A DNA stretch of 64,000 bases from Neurospora tetraspora (lineage: Eukaryota > Ascomycota > Sordariomycetes > Sordariales > Sordariaceae), in assembly GCF_033439725.1 (NCBI RefSeq), contig NW_026944383.1, positions 2,914,001 to 2,978,000 of the forward strand. Direction: 5' to 3'. The position numbers and the translations under genes were made by a program. Below, piece after piece: positions 10,664-22,512 of this stretch. The notes beneath the pieces are model-generated. The model had not been told where the DNA came from and did no database searches. It saw only the letters and a program-made list of their open reading frames with translations. Position 1 is the stretch's first letter; the number at the start of each line of letters is the position of its first letter.

Positions 10664-12244
10664 TTACGCATGCATAGCAAGACCGCTATCAATGGAGCCA
10701 ATCATGCGCTCCTTCTGGTTCAACTTATTAGAGGAAGAAGACACGGAGCTCGACGAGTTGGTCGCGTCTTGCAGGACGAGCTTGGTGCTGGATCTGCTGG
10801 TGGGCCTGACCTTCGATGACGAAGACAGCGTCTTATCCTCCGAAGCGAGACGAGCATCATCGGCGCTCTTGATGGTGGGGAGCTTGGGCCTCTGGGCGGC
10901 GTGGGGAGGGAAGTGGCTGCTGCTTAGCGACTCCAGGCTCCTGGAGATGTAGGCGTCCTCCTCCTCGTTCTCATCGCTATCGGGGGTGATGACGTTGCGG
11001 TTGCTACGTCTCCGTGTGGTCCGTCTCTTCGGTGCTTTGGTGCTTGCGTTATCCTCGTCGGAACCGTCAGAGCCCGCAGACAGGTCCTGGCTTCTGGTCG
11101 TAAGGCGACTGCTGGTTCTCCGTGCCATTGAACCGTTGGTGGCTCTCTTAGATCTCGCCCGGGACATGGTCGAGGCAACCGAATACAACTCCGGGTCCAG
11201 ATATCCATCCCCGTTGGCAGTTCGCTGCTGAATCTTAGCCTCGAGAGCCTTGTCACCGACAATTCTCCCCAGCGATGGCCGTGCTTCCGTAGACATGCTG
11301 CTGCCCATCGTCCACCTGGACTGAACGCTCGTCATGCTGGCGCTCCTGCTAACAGGGACCTTGCCTTCCATCACCTTGGCGGGAGGTGGGGGCTGCAACA
11401 TCCAGGCACGCGCGTTCTTGTGCGACGGCTTGCTGCTGACGACCGGAGGATGGTAGTCGTTGACGGGCGGGTTCTTGGTGGAGGAGTAAAAGTTGTATCT
11501 ATCCTCATCCGTCACCTGCTTCTCGAGCCCCAGCTTGGATTCGACATAGCGGCCAGCGCTCGATCCAGCCTGCTTGATGGCGTCCATAAGCTTATAACTT
11601 GTCCTGATGGACTCATCATCGTAGCCCCAGAGTTCCTCATCCTCGCGCTGATACCGCTTCATGTTCCAGTCGGTACCGACTGTTGTTGCGGAAGCCGTCT
11701 TGCTCAGTACGGCACTGACGGCATCGTCATGCTGTTCTGGAATTCCGGAAGTAGGAGACGGCCCCCTTGTATCTGGCCTAACAGTTTCCGTCTCCGCGTC
11801 TGTTGCTAGGTCTGCTGCTACGTCTGCGAGTGGGGGGTGGACGAAACCAATAGGCTTATTGTTGGATTCCTCCGTTGTTGGTGTTATTGGCGTCGCTGTC
11901 GTCGGCCGCGCCATGCTGATCGCATGCGTACTCCCAGTTGCTAAGCTCACTCCATCTCGACTTTCCCACATCAAGCCCCTCTGGCTCTGACTCTTGCTGG
12001 CATCGTTCGGTTTGTTCTTCTTGGGTAGACATGGTCCCATGCGAATCTCCTCGGCCCAGTAGGGGTTCGTATTATAGGGGTCCGGATGGCGATATAGGTG
12101 CGGCTGCTCGGCGATGATTCGTGCCTTTTCCTTCCGCTCCTTCTTTGCCTTTTTGTGTGTCCGGTGTTCATGACGAAGCTGGAGACATGGGGTGCAGGCG
12201 AGGTAGTAGAACAAGGCCGACTGGATGGCGACGCAGATAGACAT
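10664..12244 (-). CDS. Conserved fungal protein with N-terminal hydrophobic segment
   Basis: One uninterrupted frame of 526 codons. The N-terminus (IQSALFYYLACTPCLQL) is hydrophobic and could be a signal anchor. A basic stretch (KKAKKERKEKAR) and an aromatic, proline-rich motif (HPDPYNTNPYWAEEI) follow. The middle holds a helical block (RTSYKLMDAIKQAGSSAGRYVESKLG). The last 200 residues are Ser/Arg/Asp-rich, low in complexity and probably disordered. I cannot name a family or function. The mix of hydrophobic start and organised central motif, with no stop over 1.5 kb, makes it a credible gene. Confidence 0.75.
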   Translation of the reverse strand: MSICVAIQSALFYYLACTPCLQLRHEHRTHKKAKKERKEKARIIAEQPHLYRHPDPYNTNPYWAEEIRMGPCLPKKNKPNDASKSQSQRGLMWESRDGVSLATGSTHAISMARPTTATPITPTTEESNNKPIGFVHPPLADVAADLATDAETETVRPDTRGPSPTSGIPEQHDDAVSAVLSKTASATTVGTDWNMKRYQREDEELWGYDDESIRTSYKLMDAIKQAGSSAGRYVESKLGLEKQVTDEDRYNFYSSTKNPPVNDYHPPVVSSKPSHKNARAWMLQPPPPAKVMEGKVPVSRSASMTSVQSRWTMGSSMSTEARPSLGRIVGDKALEAKIQQRTANGDGYLDPELYSVASTMSRARSKRATNGSMARRTSSRLTTRSQDLSAGSDGSDEDNASTKAPKRRTTRRRSNRNVITPDSDENEEEDAYISRSLESLSSSHFPPHAAQRPKLPTIKSADDARLASEDKTLSSSSKVRPTSRSSTKLVLQDATNSSSSVSSSSNKLNQKERMIGSIDSGLAMHA

Positions 12245-15200
12245 CCTCAGCTAGCACTATGGCCAGTGCTGGCCGTTCTCTCCCAACCTTGACACTCCCT
12301 CTTTGTTGGTCCTCCTCTTGCTGCTTATAGATAATTTTTTTTACCGGATCGATATACCGAGATCATATATCCCAAACGTGGGAGGTTTCGGCAAGGTGTC
12401 CCTGGTTCGTGGGAGCGGGGTCGTCGTCGTCACGGTTGATGGAGTCCGGAGGAGCCGTTGGAGTCTATAACAGAGATAGCGATAGAGTTTCCAACTGTGT
12501 GTATTTCATAAAGTCCGCAAAGCTACACTAGCAAGTAAGTCGCTCTCTGAACGTGGATCAATCGTAAAGATGAGATATCGTGACGAGCGTGGAGGTAGTC
12601 AATGTGGACAAGTCGCTCTTCGGGGGACAACTGTTGGCGGCGGTATAGGGGGTCGTATTGAAGAGCCAGAACAAGACTGGTAGCGGAGGATCCGGGAATG
12701 CAAGGCGCGTGGGTGAAAACGGAAGCTGACTTTCGTCTACCAGTGAGCTCGAGTTGCGAGTGGTTGCGGTGTACCGGTAATGCGATGGCCTGGTGGTGTG
12801 GTGGCCTGTCTTGTGCTTCCCAACCCTAGCCGGCTCGCTTCTCCGCAGGACCCTACTGTGGCAAGCAGGTAGGTTAGGTGAGGAGGAAGGTTTGTAGAAG
12901 GTTAGATGTGCGTCGTGTGCCCTGCTCAGTCGTCGTTGGCAATGGATGGCGTAGGATGCTGTGGATGTTGATGGATCCACGTCTGCCAAATCACAGCGGG
13001 AGGTGGAAGAGTTGCGTTGTTGTCGCACCCGGGCATTGGCATGGGGGACCGTCAAGGTGCTGCTGCTGCCCGGCGTACACGTTAACGTACAAGTGGTTGG
13101 AGGAAGACTGCCCGTTGCGCGGATACAGAAAAAGCCGAGTGTACATGCGCCCAACAGACGTTCCAATGTCCAATGTTGTCCAGGTAGCGAGGGGCAGAGC
13201 TGCACAAGATTGATTGCTTGATTGCCAATTGCCCAGACCTGGAGCGCAAAAGGGGGCGAAATGGAGATGGCTAGGTAGAGCGAACTAGGTCGGTCGCTTG
13301 TAAAAACAGAAAGAAGAAGTGGAAAGAGAATCGCGGGAACCAAGATCGGAACTCGCAGCCAACGTTAGATGCAGTGGATACAAGAATGCGCGGTAATATT
13401 GGAAACGAAACGGGAGGGAGAAGGAATGGAGTCAATGAACCATGAAGCCGGAGATGGGATCGATGAGTGGGCAAAGAATGGGGGGTCAACCTCAAAGCGC
13501 TCTCCAGCGGTTACACCATCGACGACAATTCTAGGGACTTTGTTCCCAACTTACGACCAAAAGCTGATGGAACGAGGCGGGCTTGTTCCCCGTCCAACCC
13601 ACGAGCGGGAACCCAGGGGCTCGGCGAAGTAACGAAGGGAAGGGGGTGAGGAGAGCACGCAGCCCATCACAGGAAACCAGGGGAAGAATGATTGTGTGGC
13701 AGGAGGGAGCGCACTGGAGGTCGGGGAGCACTGCAGCCGGGCAGCCAGCCAAAGATGCAGAGCAACAGCCAAAGGGGAAGGAAGAATGAACGTCGCACGC
13801 ACCAGGAGGCGTGGACGGCTGGACGGCTGGACGGATCCATAAACGCTCCAAGCCAGGCCCGTCAAAGTTGCGCCCAGCCAATGGGAGCCATTAAAGATTG
13901 CATACCCCACAATCCGCGACACAGGCACCGTGGCACCGCCAAGACGACGCTTGGCCGTGCACAGCCTGGCGCTGCCGAGAAAATGCATCGAAATGTTCCA
14001 CGCAATTTGGGGGTTGATCTTCTTGTGAACGACACGCTTTGCCTCTTTTTGGTATTTGGTCAAAAAGGCAATCTCGGGCATCTCACCCAGATCTGACTAC
14101 GGCACGTGTATTCTCCGGGTCTCGTAAAAAAGGGTCCTGAAATGATGCCGACTGAATTGTAGGTTGAACCCAATGACAACGTCATTGATGGGGGGCTTGT
14201 ACATGAATACGTTCGGTGTAATTTTGTCAAGCAATTCTCATTCATTGCTTCAACTGTCCCAATTGCAAAGTGTTAGAATTTCACATGCCGTGTGATAAAG
14301 GTATTGAAGGATTCTAGTCATGGCTGATCCCAGTCCATGGTACGAAATTAGCAAAGCGAGCGAAACCCAAAAGCAGATTGTATACGTCCAAAGACCCCCA
14401 TGCCACCATTCTCGCGTACTCATATTTTGACGGTCTCGGTTGTTGGCTTGTTGGTGTTGTTCGTTGGATGTCGATGCGTTTTGAACCACTACGTGCCGAG
14501 GTTGTGACCAAAGGACTCGTTGATTCGGTTTCATACACGGTAAATGATGTTCAAATTGTTTCAATCCATTGCCGGTTATCCGTGCAAGGCCTGACCGGCA
14601 CAAGGTCGAAGTGGTCGCCGAGAATAAGCGAGAGATTGGTGGTTAGGTTGCTCGGTTTACGTAGGCCGTACCTCGGTGATGAAAAGGACCGAAGCTCGAC
14701 ACGAAAACTACCAAGAGGGAGACGTACCCGTGCCCACCATACCGCCGTGAGTAGACAATCTTCCTTGTCAAATAGGAGAGACGGCATTCTTATCATGAAA
14801 CTTTAAAGCCAGAGGCAGGGTTGTAGGTTACTATTGTCCAAGTATACTACCTGTTTGTCATCAAATTGATTTCAGCCATCAAGCCACTAGATCAAAGAAC
14901 CGACACGGACGAGGTAGGCAAATGTGGAAATGCAGAGCGTGGTCAAGGTCTAGTTCCGGCGCACGACAGCGTTTTAAAGACGTTAATATACATACATAAG
15001 ACTCCTCGCCCAGCCCACGTGGTTCTTCAGAAAAGCCAAACGTTTGTCTTGTATAAATGGCAGCAAACCCCATGATCAAATGATAAAGCAGATCGACTCC
15101 GCGACGCGAACACATAACAGGAGCATCCTCGTTCTCCTCCTCCTTCGCATATCCACCCCAAGGACGCAAATAGCACATGTTGATTAATGATAGAGCTTAT

Positions 15201-15268
15201 TACCCCCTCGATCCGTTTTCCCCTTTCGTACTAACGGTCTAATACCCAGAACGCAGGACTGATCCGGT
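12245..15268. other. 3 kb without a supported gene
   Basis: The right part is 3' of the 15269-16654 gene and the left part is upstream of the 10664-12244 gene, so a long 5' leader is likely. A 261-codon open frame at 12558-13343 (minus) has no recognisable domain and shadow-like composition. A short GGACGGCT tandem lies near 13813-13835. I see nothing else. Confidence 0.4.
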
Positions 15269-16654
15269 TTAGACGTCCCATTCCGTCTCGACGAGCTCAG
15301 GCTCATCCTCCTCCTCCTTCGGGCTCAGGGCAGCAAAGGAAGACTGCTGGTAGACGATCTTGGACGACTTGTTGCCGTTAACAGCCTGAGGCTTGGTGGC
15401 AACCGGGGTAGAAGCCTCTTGAGGCTTGGCCGCCGCGGACTCGGACTCATTGGCACTATCGGTGGCGGAGGCCTTGTTCTTCTTGGACTTGGACTTCTTG
15501 GTCTGGACGGTATTCCAGGCCTCCTCGTCACGGAGGAGCTGCATCTGCTCCTCCTCAGTGGGCAGAGACGACATCCAGGTCTGAGGCTTCTTGGCCTCGG
15601 GAGCAGGGGCCTTGGCCGGCTGGGCGGCAGCGGGAGTGCTGCTGCTGAAGGTGTCCAAGGGCTCAACAGAGACGAACCCGTTGTTCTCGGCACCGCTATC
15701 GCTGTGGGAGCTACCGTTCGCGCCATTGCCAGTCCAAGCAGATGACTTGGCAGCCTGAGCGGCCATGAAGGCAGAGCCATCCTTGGCAGCACGGCCTTCG
15801 GCGATGCGGGCCTCCCTCCTCTGCTTCTCGAGCAGCACCTGGCGGGCCTTCTCAGCCTCTTCGCGGGCAGCCTTCTCGGCCTCGGCCTTCTTGCGGTTCT
15901 GGCGTTGCTTCTTGGTTTCGACCTTCTCCAGAGGCTTCTCCTTCTTTGCCTTCTTCTGCTTTACCTTATCGGTATCGGTAAGGCGGAGGACCGAAGGGCC
16001 CGAGGTCGTGGGTTCGAGCATATCGCTGACGTCACCGGCGTCCTGGGCCTTGACCTCCGGGGAGGCGACCGAGGACTCGTCGTCATCGGCATCGACGCCG
16101 GTAGTAGAAGAGGGGGCAGAAACACCCTTGGGGGCAGCCTGTTGAGGCTCGGCCTGGACCTCACGCTCGAGGGCACGGGACTGCTTCACCGACTTCTGAC
16201 GCTTCTCGTCCTGCTTCTTCGTGCTGAGGACGGTGCCCTGCTTGATGTTGGCGAACTGGCGGGCGAACTCGCGGTTGTCGATACCATCATCCTCATCCGA
16301 GCTGTAGCTTGCGGGCTTGGTGGTGGTGGGCACAGGGGCGGCCTTGGGAGCAGCCTTAGGTGCAGCTTTGGGGGCGGGGGCAGCCTTGGCCTTGGCCTTG
16401 GCTGCCTTTTGCTTGGGCTTCTGTACCTTCTCTGGCTCCTCGACGATTTTGCTTGGTGTTTCTGTTCGCTGCTTCTTAGCCTTCTCTTTGGGTTCCTTGC
16501 GTGTCTCTTGCGGCTTCTCCTCCAACTTGTGTCGCTGCGAGGGCTTGCGAGCAAGCTCACGCTTCTTCTGCTGCTCTTTGTAGTTGTAGGTGTAGAAGCC
16601 GGCAACGCAGATGATGGCGACCCATCCGGCCAGGGTAGAAAATGAGATGCCCAT
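15269..16654 (-). CDS. Membrane-anchored lysine/alanine-rich protein
   Basis: Single exon, 461 codons. Residues about 6-24 form one transmembrane helix (LAGWVAIICVAGFYTYNY). A very basic region and an Ala/Pro/Lys repeat (APKAAPKAAPKAAP) follow, then acidic patches. Residues about 235-285 form a charged coiled coil (KKQRQNRKKAEAEKAAREEAEK). The acidic C-terminus (EEEDEPELVETEWDV) follows a SSFAALSPKE segment. The layout of short lumenal end, one helix and long charged cytosolic coil resembles endoplasmic reticulum proteins of the p180/kinectin kind, but that is only an analogy. I do not recognise a named orthologue. The long plus-strand frame at 15905-16645 is its antisense shadow. Confidence 0.8.
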   Translation of the reverse strand: MGISFSTLAGWVAIICVAGFYTYNYKEQQKKRELARKPSQRHKLEEKPQETRKEPKEKAKKQRTETPSKIVEEPEKVQKPKQKAAKAKAKAAPAPKAAPKAAPKAAPVPTTTKPASYSSDEDDGIDNREFARQFANIKQGTVLSTKKQDEKRQKSVKQSRALEREVQAEPQQAAPKGVSAPSSTTGVDADDDESSVASPEVKAQDAGDVSDMLEPTTSGPSVLRLTDTDKVKQKKAKKEKPLEKVETKKQRQNRKKAEAEKAAREEAEKARQVLLEKQRREARIAEGRAAKDGSAFMAAQAAKSSAWTGNGANGSSHSDSGAENNGFVSVEPLDTFSSSTPAAAQPAKAPAPEAKKPQTWMSSLPTEEEQMQLLRDEEAWNTVQTKKSKSKKNKASATDSANESESAAAKPQEASTPVATKPQAVNGNKSSKIVYQQSSFAALSPKEEEDEPELVETEWDV

Positions 16655-18582
16655 GATTAAAGAGGGGATGTGAAAGTCGCGGTGTGTGGAATGAAAGCGC
16701 GCAACGCTGGGTCGGACGCGTAGGTGGTGAGCTTCGAGGTCGCTGGGAGGGACCGATGGCGTTCAAGCAATGATCGTAGCTTTATACCGAAGCTTCTGTG
16801 GGGGCAATTGGGGAAGCTGGTAGATCGGAGACCCTTTCAAATGTCCGTTGGGGTCGGGGATAAGGTAGGGTGATCCGAGCTGGCGATGTCGAGATAGGAG
16901 GATGGACCACCTATAAATCCGCTGCCACGTCGTGGGGTAACGAGGATGATTACAAGGTAAGGTAGGTAGTTAAACCGTGTATCTGCCTTTCCGCACCAAT
17001 GGGTAGACGGAGAGAAACGATGTGGTCGAAAGTGGATGATTAAACGGTGCTTGTTGAGGAACACGGGTTGGGGAAGAGAGAAAAAAGATGGCCTCGTCTG
17101 GGTCTGGAAACGAAGTCGGTCGAGGGACCTTGTCTGGTGGGTGGATGCCGCAGGTGAAAGGTGTTCAGATGTTAGAGGTTCCTTTTGCGCCGTTCATTGG
17201 CCCGCCACTGTGTTGCGCGGAGATAGGTCCTGCGGGCTGCAAGCCAGGAGGTCGATACCCCTGCCACCCGAGGAATGGGTGGTGAGGACCCTCGAGGTGC
17301 GAGATCACGTGACCTTGTGTCGTTCCAACACAAGACAAGGGACGTGGCCAGTCTGAGATGTTTTGTGTTTCGTTATCCCGTGTTGATGCTTCGCTTGGAG
17401 CAAAAGAGGATGGATGCGGAGGTCCGGAAAAGTGGAAGCCTTTTATAATCTCATTCAAGTCCCACGTTCCAAGTTGTGTGTCTGTTGGCCACGGCGTGCA
17501 TGTTCAACGCAGCAATGGAACAATGCATGGTCGGCCAGTTGAACGTTTCAACCATTTTGGTGTCTCATCGTGACCACGACGTATATACTATATCGTTGTC
17601 TACCTTCGCGGCATAGGGAGCCGGGGGACTGAGACGTGAGCGTCGTCAGACTTTATCCCTGGGCCGTATTTATCATCGCCGAGCACTTAAAGATTGCCAT
17701 TGAGTGTTGCATCTTGTTTATAAATTATACCTACCTGCAAAACAGAACTCAACCCACAAATCCAATCACCAGCAAGCGGACTGTATGTATCGCCTTGGTT
17801 GGACAAACACGTTATGGTGACCCAGCCATCATCTGGCTGCCATGTGCAACGCAACTTGGTGAACAAAAGCCCCACCGCAGTGACCGCCGGCTGTTTGTGC
17901 CCGGGCCCCCACCGTCCTGGAACCGGCCGGCAGCGGGGGTTGAGGTCGAGGTCCGTCCACCCCTTTTACCGTCAGGCCGTCCAAATCACGGGCCACGGCA
18001 AGAGACGGGATTAGGCGCAGCTACCAAGTCGGACATGGAGGCTCTACACACCTACGGCGTTAGCAAAACCTGGACGGAAGGAAAGAACAACTCACAACTG
18101 GGTCACTTGAGTAGATCCGATGGTGTGTACCTTTTGTGTTGCCATTCTACCAGGGGAGTACTTGCGATGACCGTCCCACCTTCCTATCACAGCGAATCTT
18201 GGAGCCGGTGCTAATGACCCCAAGACTCGGGCTTGTTGACCCCGCGTCGGATTGGGAGACTCGAAAAGCGCTTTTCATAGCTCGTTGCTTATCTTGACTT
18301 CAACTTCATTCTCAAAAGTCTTTCCTTTTTGAAGACCACTCTCGCTTTTTCTACTCCCGTATTTTTTTCTCCAGTGTCCAGTGCGTCTATACCCCTGCCC
18401 GTTATCCAGTAGGTACCTGACCTTTTGGTGGAAACCGGAGCTGCTTCAAGACGTCACACACAACCCGCAGAGGTGAACCGCTCGGCATCACTCCGCCAAC
18501 CTTCCTCACATACATATATTTTCACCAGCAACTGAACACATTTCAAAGACTGACGGATAATTCGCAGAAGAAAAAGGCCACC
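16655..18582. other. Divergent intergenic region
   Basis: This lies between the minus-strand gene ending at 16654 (5' side) and the nucleoside hydrolase starting at 18583. Pyrimidine-rich promoter-like sequence lies before the hydrolase (18300-18400). Short frames, including 17636-18214, show no known domain. Confidence 0.4.
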
Positions 18583-20108
18583 ATGGCTCCCAAGCAACGG
18601 ATCATTCTCGACACCGACCCCGGCGTCGACGATGTGCTGGCTCTGCTTCTCGCCCTCAGCGCCTCGCCCGAGGAGCTTGAGCTTGCCATGATCTCGGTCA
18701 CTTACGGCAACGTTCCGCTTCAGAGGTATGTATATGGATGGGCATGTTTGAATCCCGGGTAGCGGCAGCTTTTGTCTAACCTCAAATTCTTTTTCCCCCG
18801 TCCCGCAGCTGTCTCCGTAACGTCGTTGCACTGTTTCACGTGCTGGAAAAGGAGATGAAGTGGCGCGAGGAGACGGGCAAGAGCACCCGCGGCTTCGGTG
18901 CCCTCAACACTTATAAGCCTGTTGTCGCCGTTGGCCCGGAGCATGCGCTGGAGGATGAGATCCTTGCGGCCGACCATTTTCGTAAGACAGACCGAGACCT
19001 CCCATTGTTTGAACACGAACGGAGTAGTTGACAGATTGTAGATGGAGCTGATGGTCTTCATGGCGTCCACGAGAAGGTAAGTGAGCTCCTATGACCGCGT
19101 ACATTTGCTACCATCGTATTCGTTGCCTGACCATCGTCCCAGCAACCCCATCTTTCCCCCGCCGACACCTGGCGCTCTCTGTTTAGCGACGAAGAGCCCC
19201 AGGGCGCAAATGTTGAGCCTCCTTCGTACTCCAAGTACTTCACCCCAAGCAAGGCGCCGGCGCACAAGGAGATTCTCCGCATCTTGAAGGAGTCGCCAGA
19301 GAACACTGTCACCGTCGTTGCCGTTGGTCCCTTGACAAACGTGGCGCTGGCAGCTGCTGAGGATCCCGAGACTTTCCTGCGCGTTAAGGAGCTCGTCGTC
19401 ATGGGCGGTGCCGTAAACGTCGAGGGCAACGTGACCCCTGTCGCCGAGTTCAACTGCTACGCCGATACCGTTGCCGCCGCCCGCGTCTACGCCCTGACCT
19501 CGCCCAACCCGTCCTCGACCATGCCCCCCGTCATCCACGGCAAATCCGTCTTGCCTCCTTATCCCGCCAAGCTTTCCAAGCAGCTTAAGCTGACCCTCTT
19601 CCCTCTTGACATCACCACCCCGCTCGAGCTTAGGAAGAAGTACTTCTACGAGACCATCCAGCCGATCACCAAGTCCGGCAGCCCGCTTGCGCTATGGATC
19701 GAGACCTTTATGACGGGCATCTTCAACAAGGTTGATGCCATGCTTGGCGACGGCAGCGAGCCCGGCCTGTCCCTCCACGACCCGGCGTGCATTTGGTACA
19801 TGCTGACCCAGGATGATCCCGCATGGGAACCCGTGGCGAAGCCGGAGGATATCAGAATCGAGACCTCCGGCCAATGGACCAAGGGCATGCATGTCGTCGA
19901 CAGACGACACTTGGCGAAGCCGAGTGAGCAGTCAAGCAAGGTGGAAACGCACCCGTCGGATCCTTTGGATGCGACCACCTTTGACGAGATCCCCGGAGAC
20001 GACATGGGCTGGCTGAGCGTGAACAAGGGAAACAGAATCAACAGGATGGTCAAGACCCCCGGCGACGAGAAGTTTGCCGCCATCTTGATGGATAGACTCT
20101 TTGCTTAA
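18583..20108 (+). CDS. Inosine-uridine preferring nucleoside hydrolase
   Basis: Four exons: 18583-18725, 18809-18981, 19042-19076 and 19143-20108, giving 438 residues. The enzyme hydrolyses the N-glycosidic bond of ribonucleosides in purine/pyrimidine salvage (yeast relative URH1). The N-terminal DTDPGVDD (residues about 11-18) is the calcium- and ribose-binding aspartate cluster. HGADGLHG, split over exons 2 and 3, is the second signature. VAVGPLTNVA and the later EFNCYADTVAA are further family blocks. No signal peptide is seen, so it is probably cytosolic. It is longer than the bacterial enzymes (about 310-340 residues), with extra length in the HGADGLHG-to-VGPLTN stretch and at the C-terminus. 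The start ATG lies in a good CCACC context. It converges with LSM8. Confidence 0.92.
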
Positions 20109-20613
20109 ATCTGCTGGTAGCACTTCTTGTTTTTCTTCTTCTTTTTGTATGAGAAGCGAACCTATTCCACGCGGAGTTTTTGGAATCTGGGGTATCTAAA
20201 ATCAATATTCGCTGGTTCTTTTTTAAAACGAGATCTGGACCTGCTCGTGACGCCTTGTCTTATTTTTCTTCTTCCCTCAGGGTCAGCATAAGTCTGAACA
20301 GAGAGATAGAAGGGAGAAGTCATCGATTGGGCATACCAATGTGGGAAAGAAACCCTGTAGCTCCGCGTGCCAAATGCCCAAGATGATGCAACCGAATCTT
20401 ATGCCACGCCCACCACCCACCCGTGTTGCCCTTTTATGTGAAGTGTCCGTGCCTGCCACACCATTCCCTTGATCTTTTCTTATTTCCTTCTCCTGCCTCC
20501 TCTTCCTGGGTTTGAGAGAGCATGGTACCAAGACTCGCGCCCCCATGCACAGCACGTAGTCCCGCGCAACAAGGGCAGCGCCAAACCGTAGTTTCGTGGG
20601 TTCGTAGTATATC
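20109..20613. other. Convergent 3' region
   Basis: Shared 3' flank of the nucleoside hydrolase (+) and LSM8 (-). It has T-rich stretches and no gene. Confidence 0.4.
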
Positions 20614-21161
20614 TCAATGCTTCGTCGTCCCGATCGTCGCTCCCTTGACTTTGGTCCAGTCTATGCTTGCGTCCAGCGGTTCGTCCACCAGCCCAACCAG
20701 GCAGACCGTGTCGCCACGGATCATGTGCGTTCCCAGCTCGATCTCGGCCGAGGGCTCGTCGTCATCGGGGGAGCGGATGACTCGTTCTACTGCTCTTTGT
20801 AGGAACTGTTTTGCGTTGCTTGTCGTTAGCGATAAGCCCTTTTAATGGTTGAAAGAAAGTCAAGACTCAAGAGAGGGCGGGGAAGGGCAAGTGGGAGTGA
20901 GAAGACATATACTACTGACCACATTCGTGCTCATGTCTACCGAGATAAGCGTGCCTACTAGGGTGCGGCCATCGACCGTGATTATGCAAACCTTTTCTAA
21001 AGTGAGGGATAGATGGTTATGTTAGCTTTCTGATCTTGCGAATGTCCTTTAAACTTTGGGATGCCATGACCAATTGCTTTTGCGACTGCTAAGGCTTATC
21101 ACGTAAAGATGGAAGAGGAAGACCAACTGTTAAGGTACGAATTTACCAAGCCCGCCGACAT
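20614..21161 (-). CDS. lsm8: U6 snRNA-associated Sm-like protein LSm8
   Basis: Three exons: 21161-21128, 20996-20920 and 20805-20614, giving 100 residues. The N-terminus (SAGLVNSYLNKKVCIITVDGR) is rebuilt across intron 1. TLVGTLISVDMSTNV follows as Sm motif 1, and HMIRGDTVCLVGLVDE is the Sm2 motif. The C-terminus IDWTKVKGATIGTTKH is typical of fungal LSm8. Its spacing matches human LSM8 across the intron 2 junction (TN-V-F-L-x4-ERV). LSm8 belongs to the nuclear LSm2-8 ring that binds the 3' end of U6 snRNA for pre-mRNA splicing. Both 5' splice sites are off consensus: GTTGGT in intron 1 (21127) and GTCAGT in intron 2 (20919). Confidence 0.92.
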
Positions 21162-22512
21162 GGTGAAGGATGAATTGGGTGTTAATGGTATTTTGTGTTG
21201 TTCGGTGTTGGCAATGCGCGGACCCAAGAACGCCGTGATAAGCAAAAGTACTACGTAAAGCCCAAGTTCAAAGTCGAAGTATCGATTCGAGCGAGGAGGT
21301 ATGTAGTCGTAAACACAAAGTCGTCCGTCGGTTTAACTCGAGGGCAGCTTGCTCGCTTCGTGTGTTTTGGTAAGCCCGAATGGGGTCGTTGGTTGTTCGT
21401 CGGTTTCAAAGGTGCAATTGGTTTCGTCGTTATTGATGTTTTCGTTTCTCGTCGATCGATCGCGAAAGAGGAATGTCTGGTCGGCGCGCCGCGTCAAAGA
21501 AGAATAGTGGATACGTAATGCTGGAGGGATGGGTGAAATCGTGGTGGATGGGACAAGAACGTCGCCATGAAGCTGGAGCTTCTCGGTAGAATCGCCAAGC
21601 CCAGATCACTGACGGACGACGGCTCACGGCGGACTGTCAGTGGAGGTCCGGGTTGGAGCTTCTCAAGCGGACCCATTCTCCACTCAAATTGCCTGCCGCG
21701 AAAAGCGGTATTATCGGCTTACCCCTTTTCCTTTGGGACGGGAGTGTTGCTTTGTTTACTTTTATCCACTTTGGGGTGAGGTCAACCACCGAATGTTAGG
21801 TTGCTGCTTGGATGATTGCCGTCTTCGTGTGGTTTACCAGCAAAATATACAACTTGTTTCTCTCTGGATATTGTCATTGCTATCCCCCGGTCTTCGCAAA
21901 GAGTACCATTGGGAATTGCGTAGCAGCTGACGAGTTTGAGCAGGACCGAGTTGATCACTATCATCCGGACCGTTAACCTTGGCTTGATAGGTAGACGTCT
22001 CTGAGACGGTCCAAAGTACTGTACCTGCCATTCCCATGCTTCAAGAAGCTCCAAGTATTTGATAATTTACATCTTGAATACCAGCGAGGATTGCCGTGTT
22101 TACAGCCAGAACAGCCAGGGTAGAAACCGAATGCGGAGGGAGAAATCACCGCTTAACCCCGCAGTAGGAGCCCCGCCTTATCTCTTAGACGAACGCGGGG
22201 GACGAACATCTCCCGAAGGTGCACCAACTGGGCTAGCTGTTGAACATTTCCTCGCCATCTGCCGTCAAGTTGTTCCAGTTGACCTCGAGCATTTGGCGGC
22301 CGGACATTGGTTCGGAGCTGCGTATTAACCTTGATTTCATAGCGTCATCGGATTTGCTTAAAAGCGTTCGGGTTCACTTAGTCCGAACTTCCACCCGTAT
22401 CCCCAATGACTCGACATGCCTTTCCTCTCCTTCGTACTTCAAGACTCCTGAAGCATCTTACTCTTCACTGAACAAACCTGTTTACGTTACTCCGGTTTAC
22501 CAACTCCGTACA
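21162..22512. other. Divergent intergenic region, LSM8 / aldolase
   Basis: Shared upstream region of LSM8 (-) and the HpcH/HpaI aldolase (+). A frame stays open upstream of the aldolase ATG from 22240, but its sequence does not look like protein. No RNA gene is seen. Confidence 0.4.

Noticed and set aside
12558-13343. 261-codon minus-strand frame
   Set aside because: Low-complexity Ser/Thr/Pro composition without any family motif; more likely leader or intergenic DNA.
15905-16645. 246-codon plus-strand frame rich in Leu and Gly
   Set aside because: Antisense of the lysine/alanine-rich gene; no domain, start context or splice signals.
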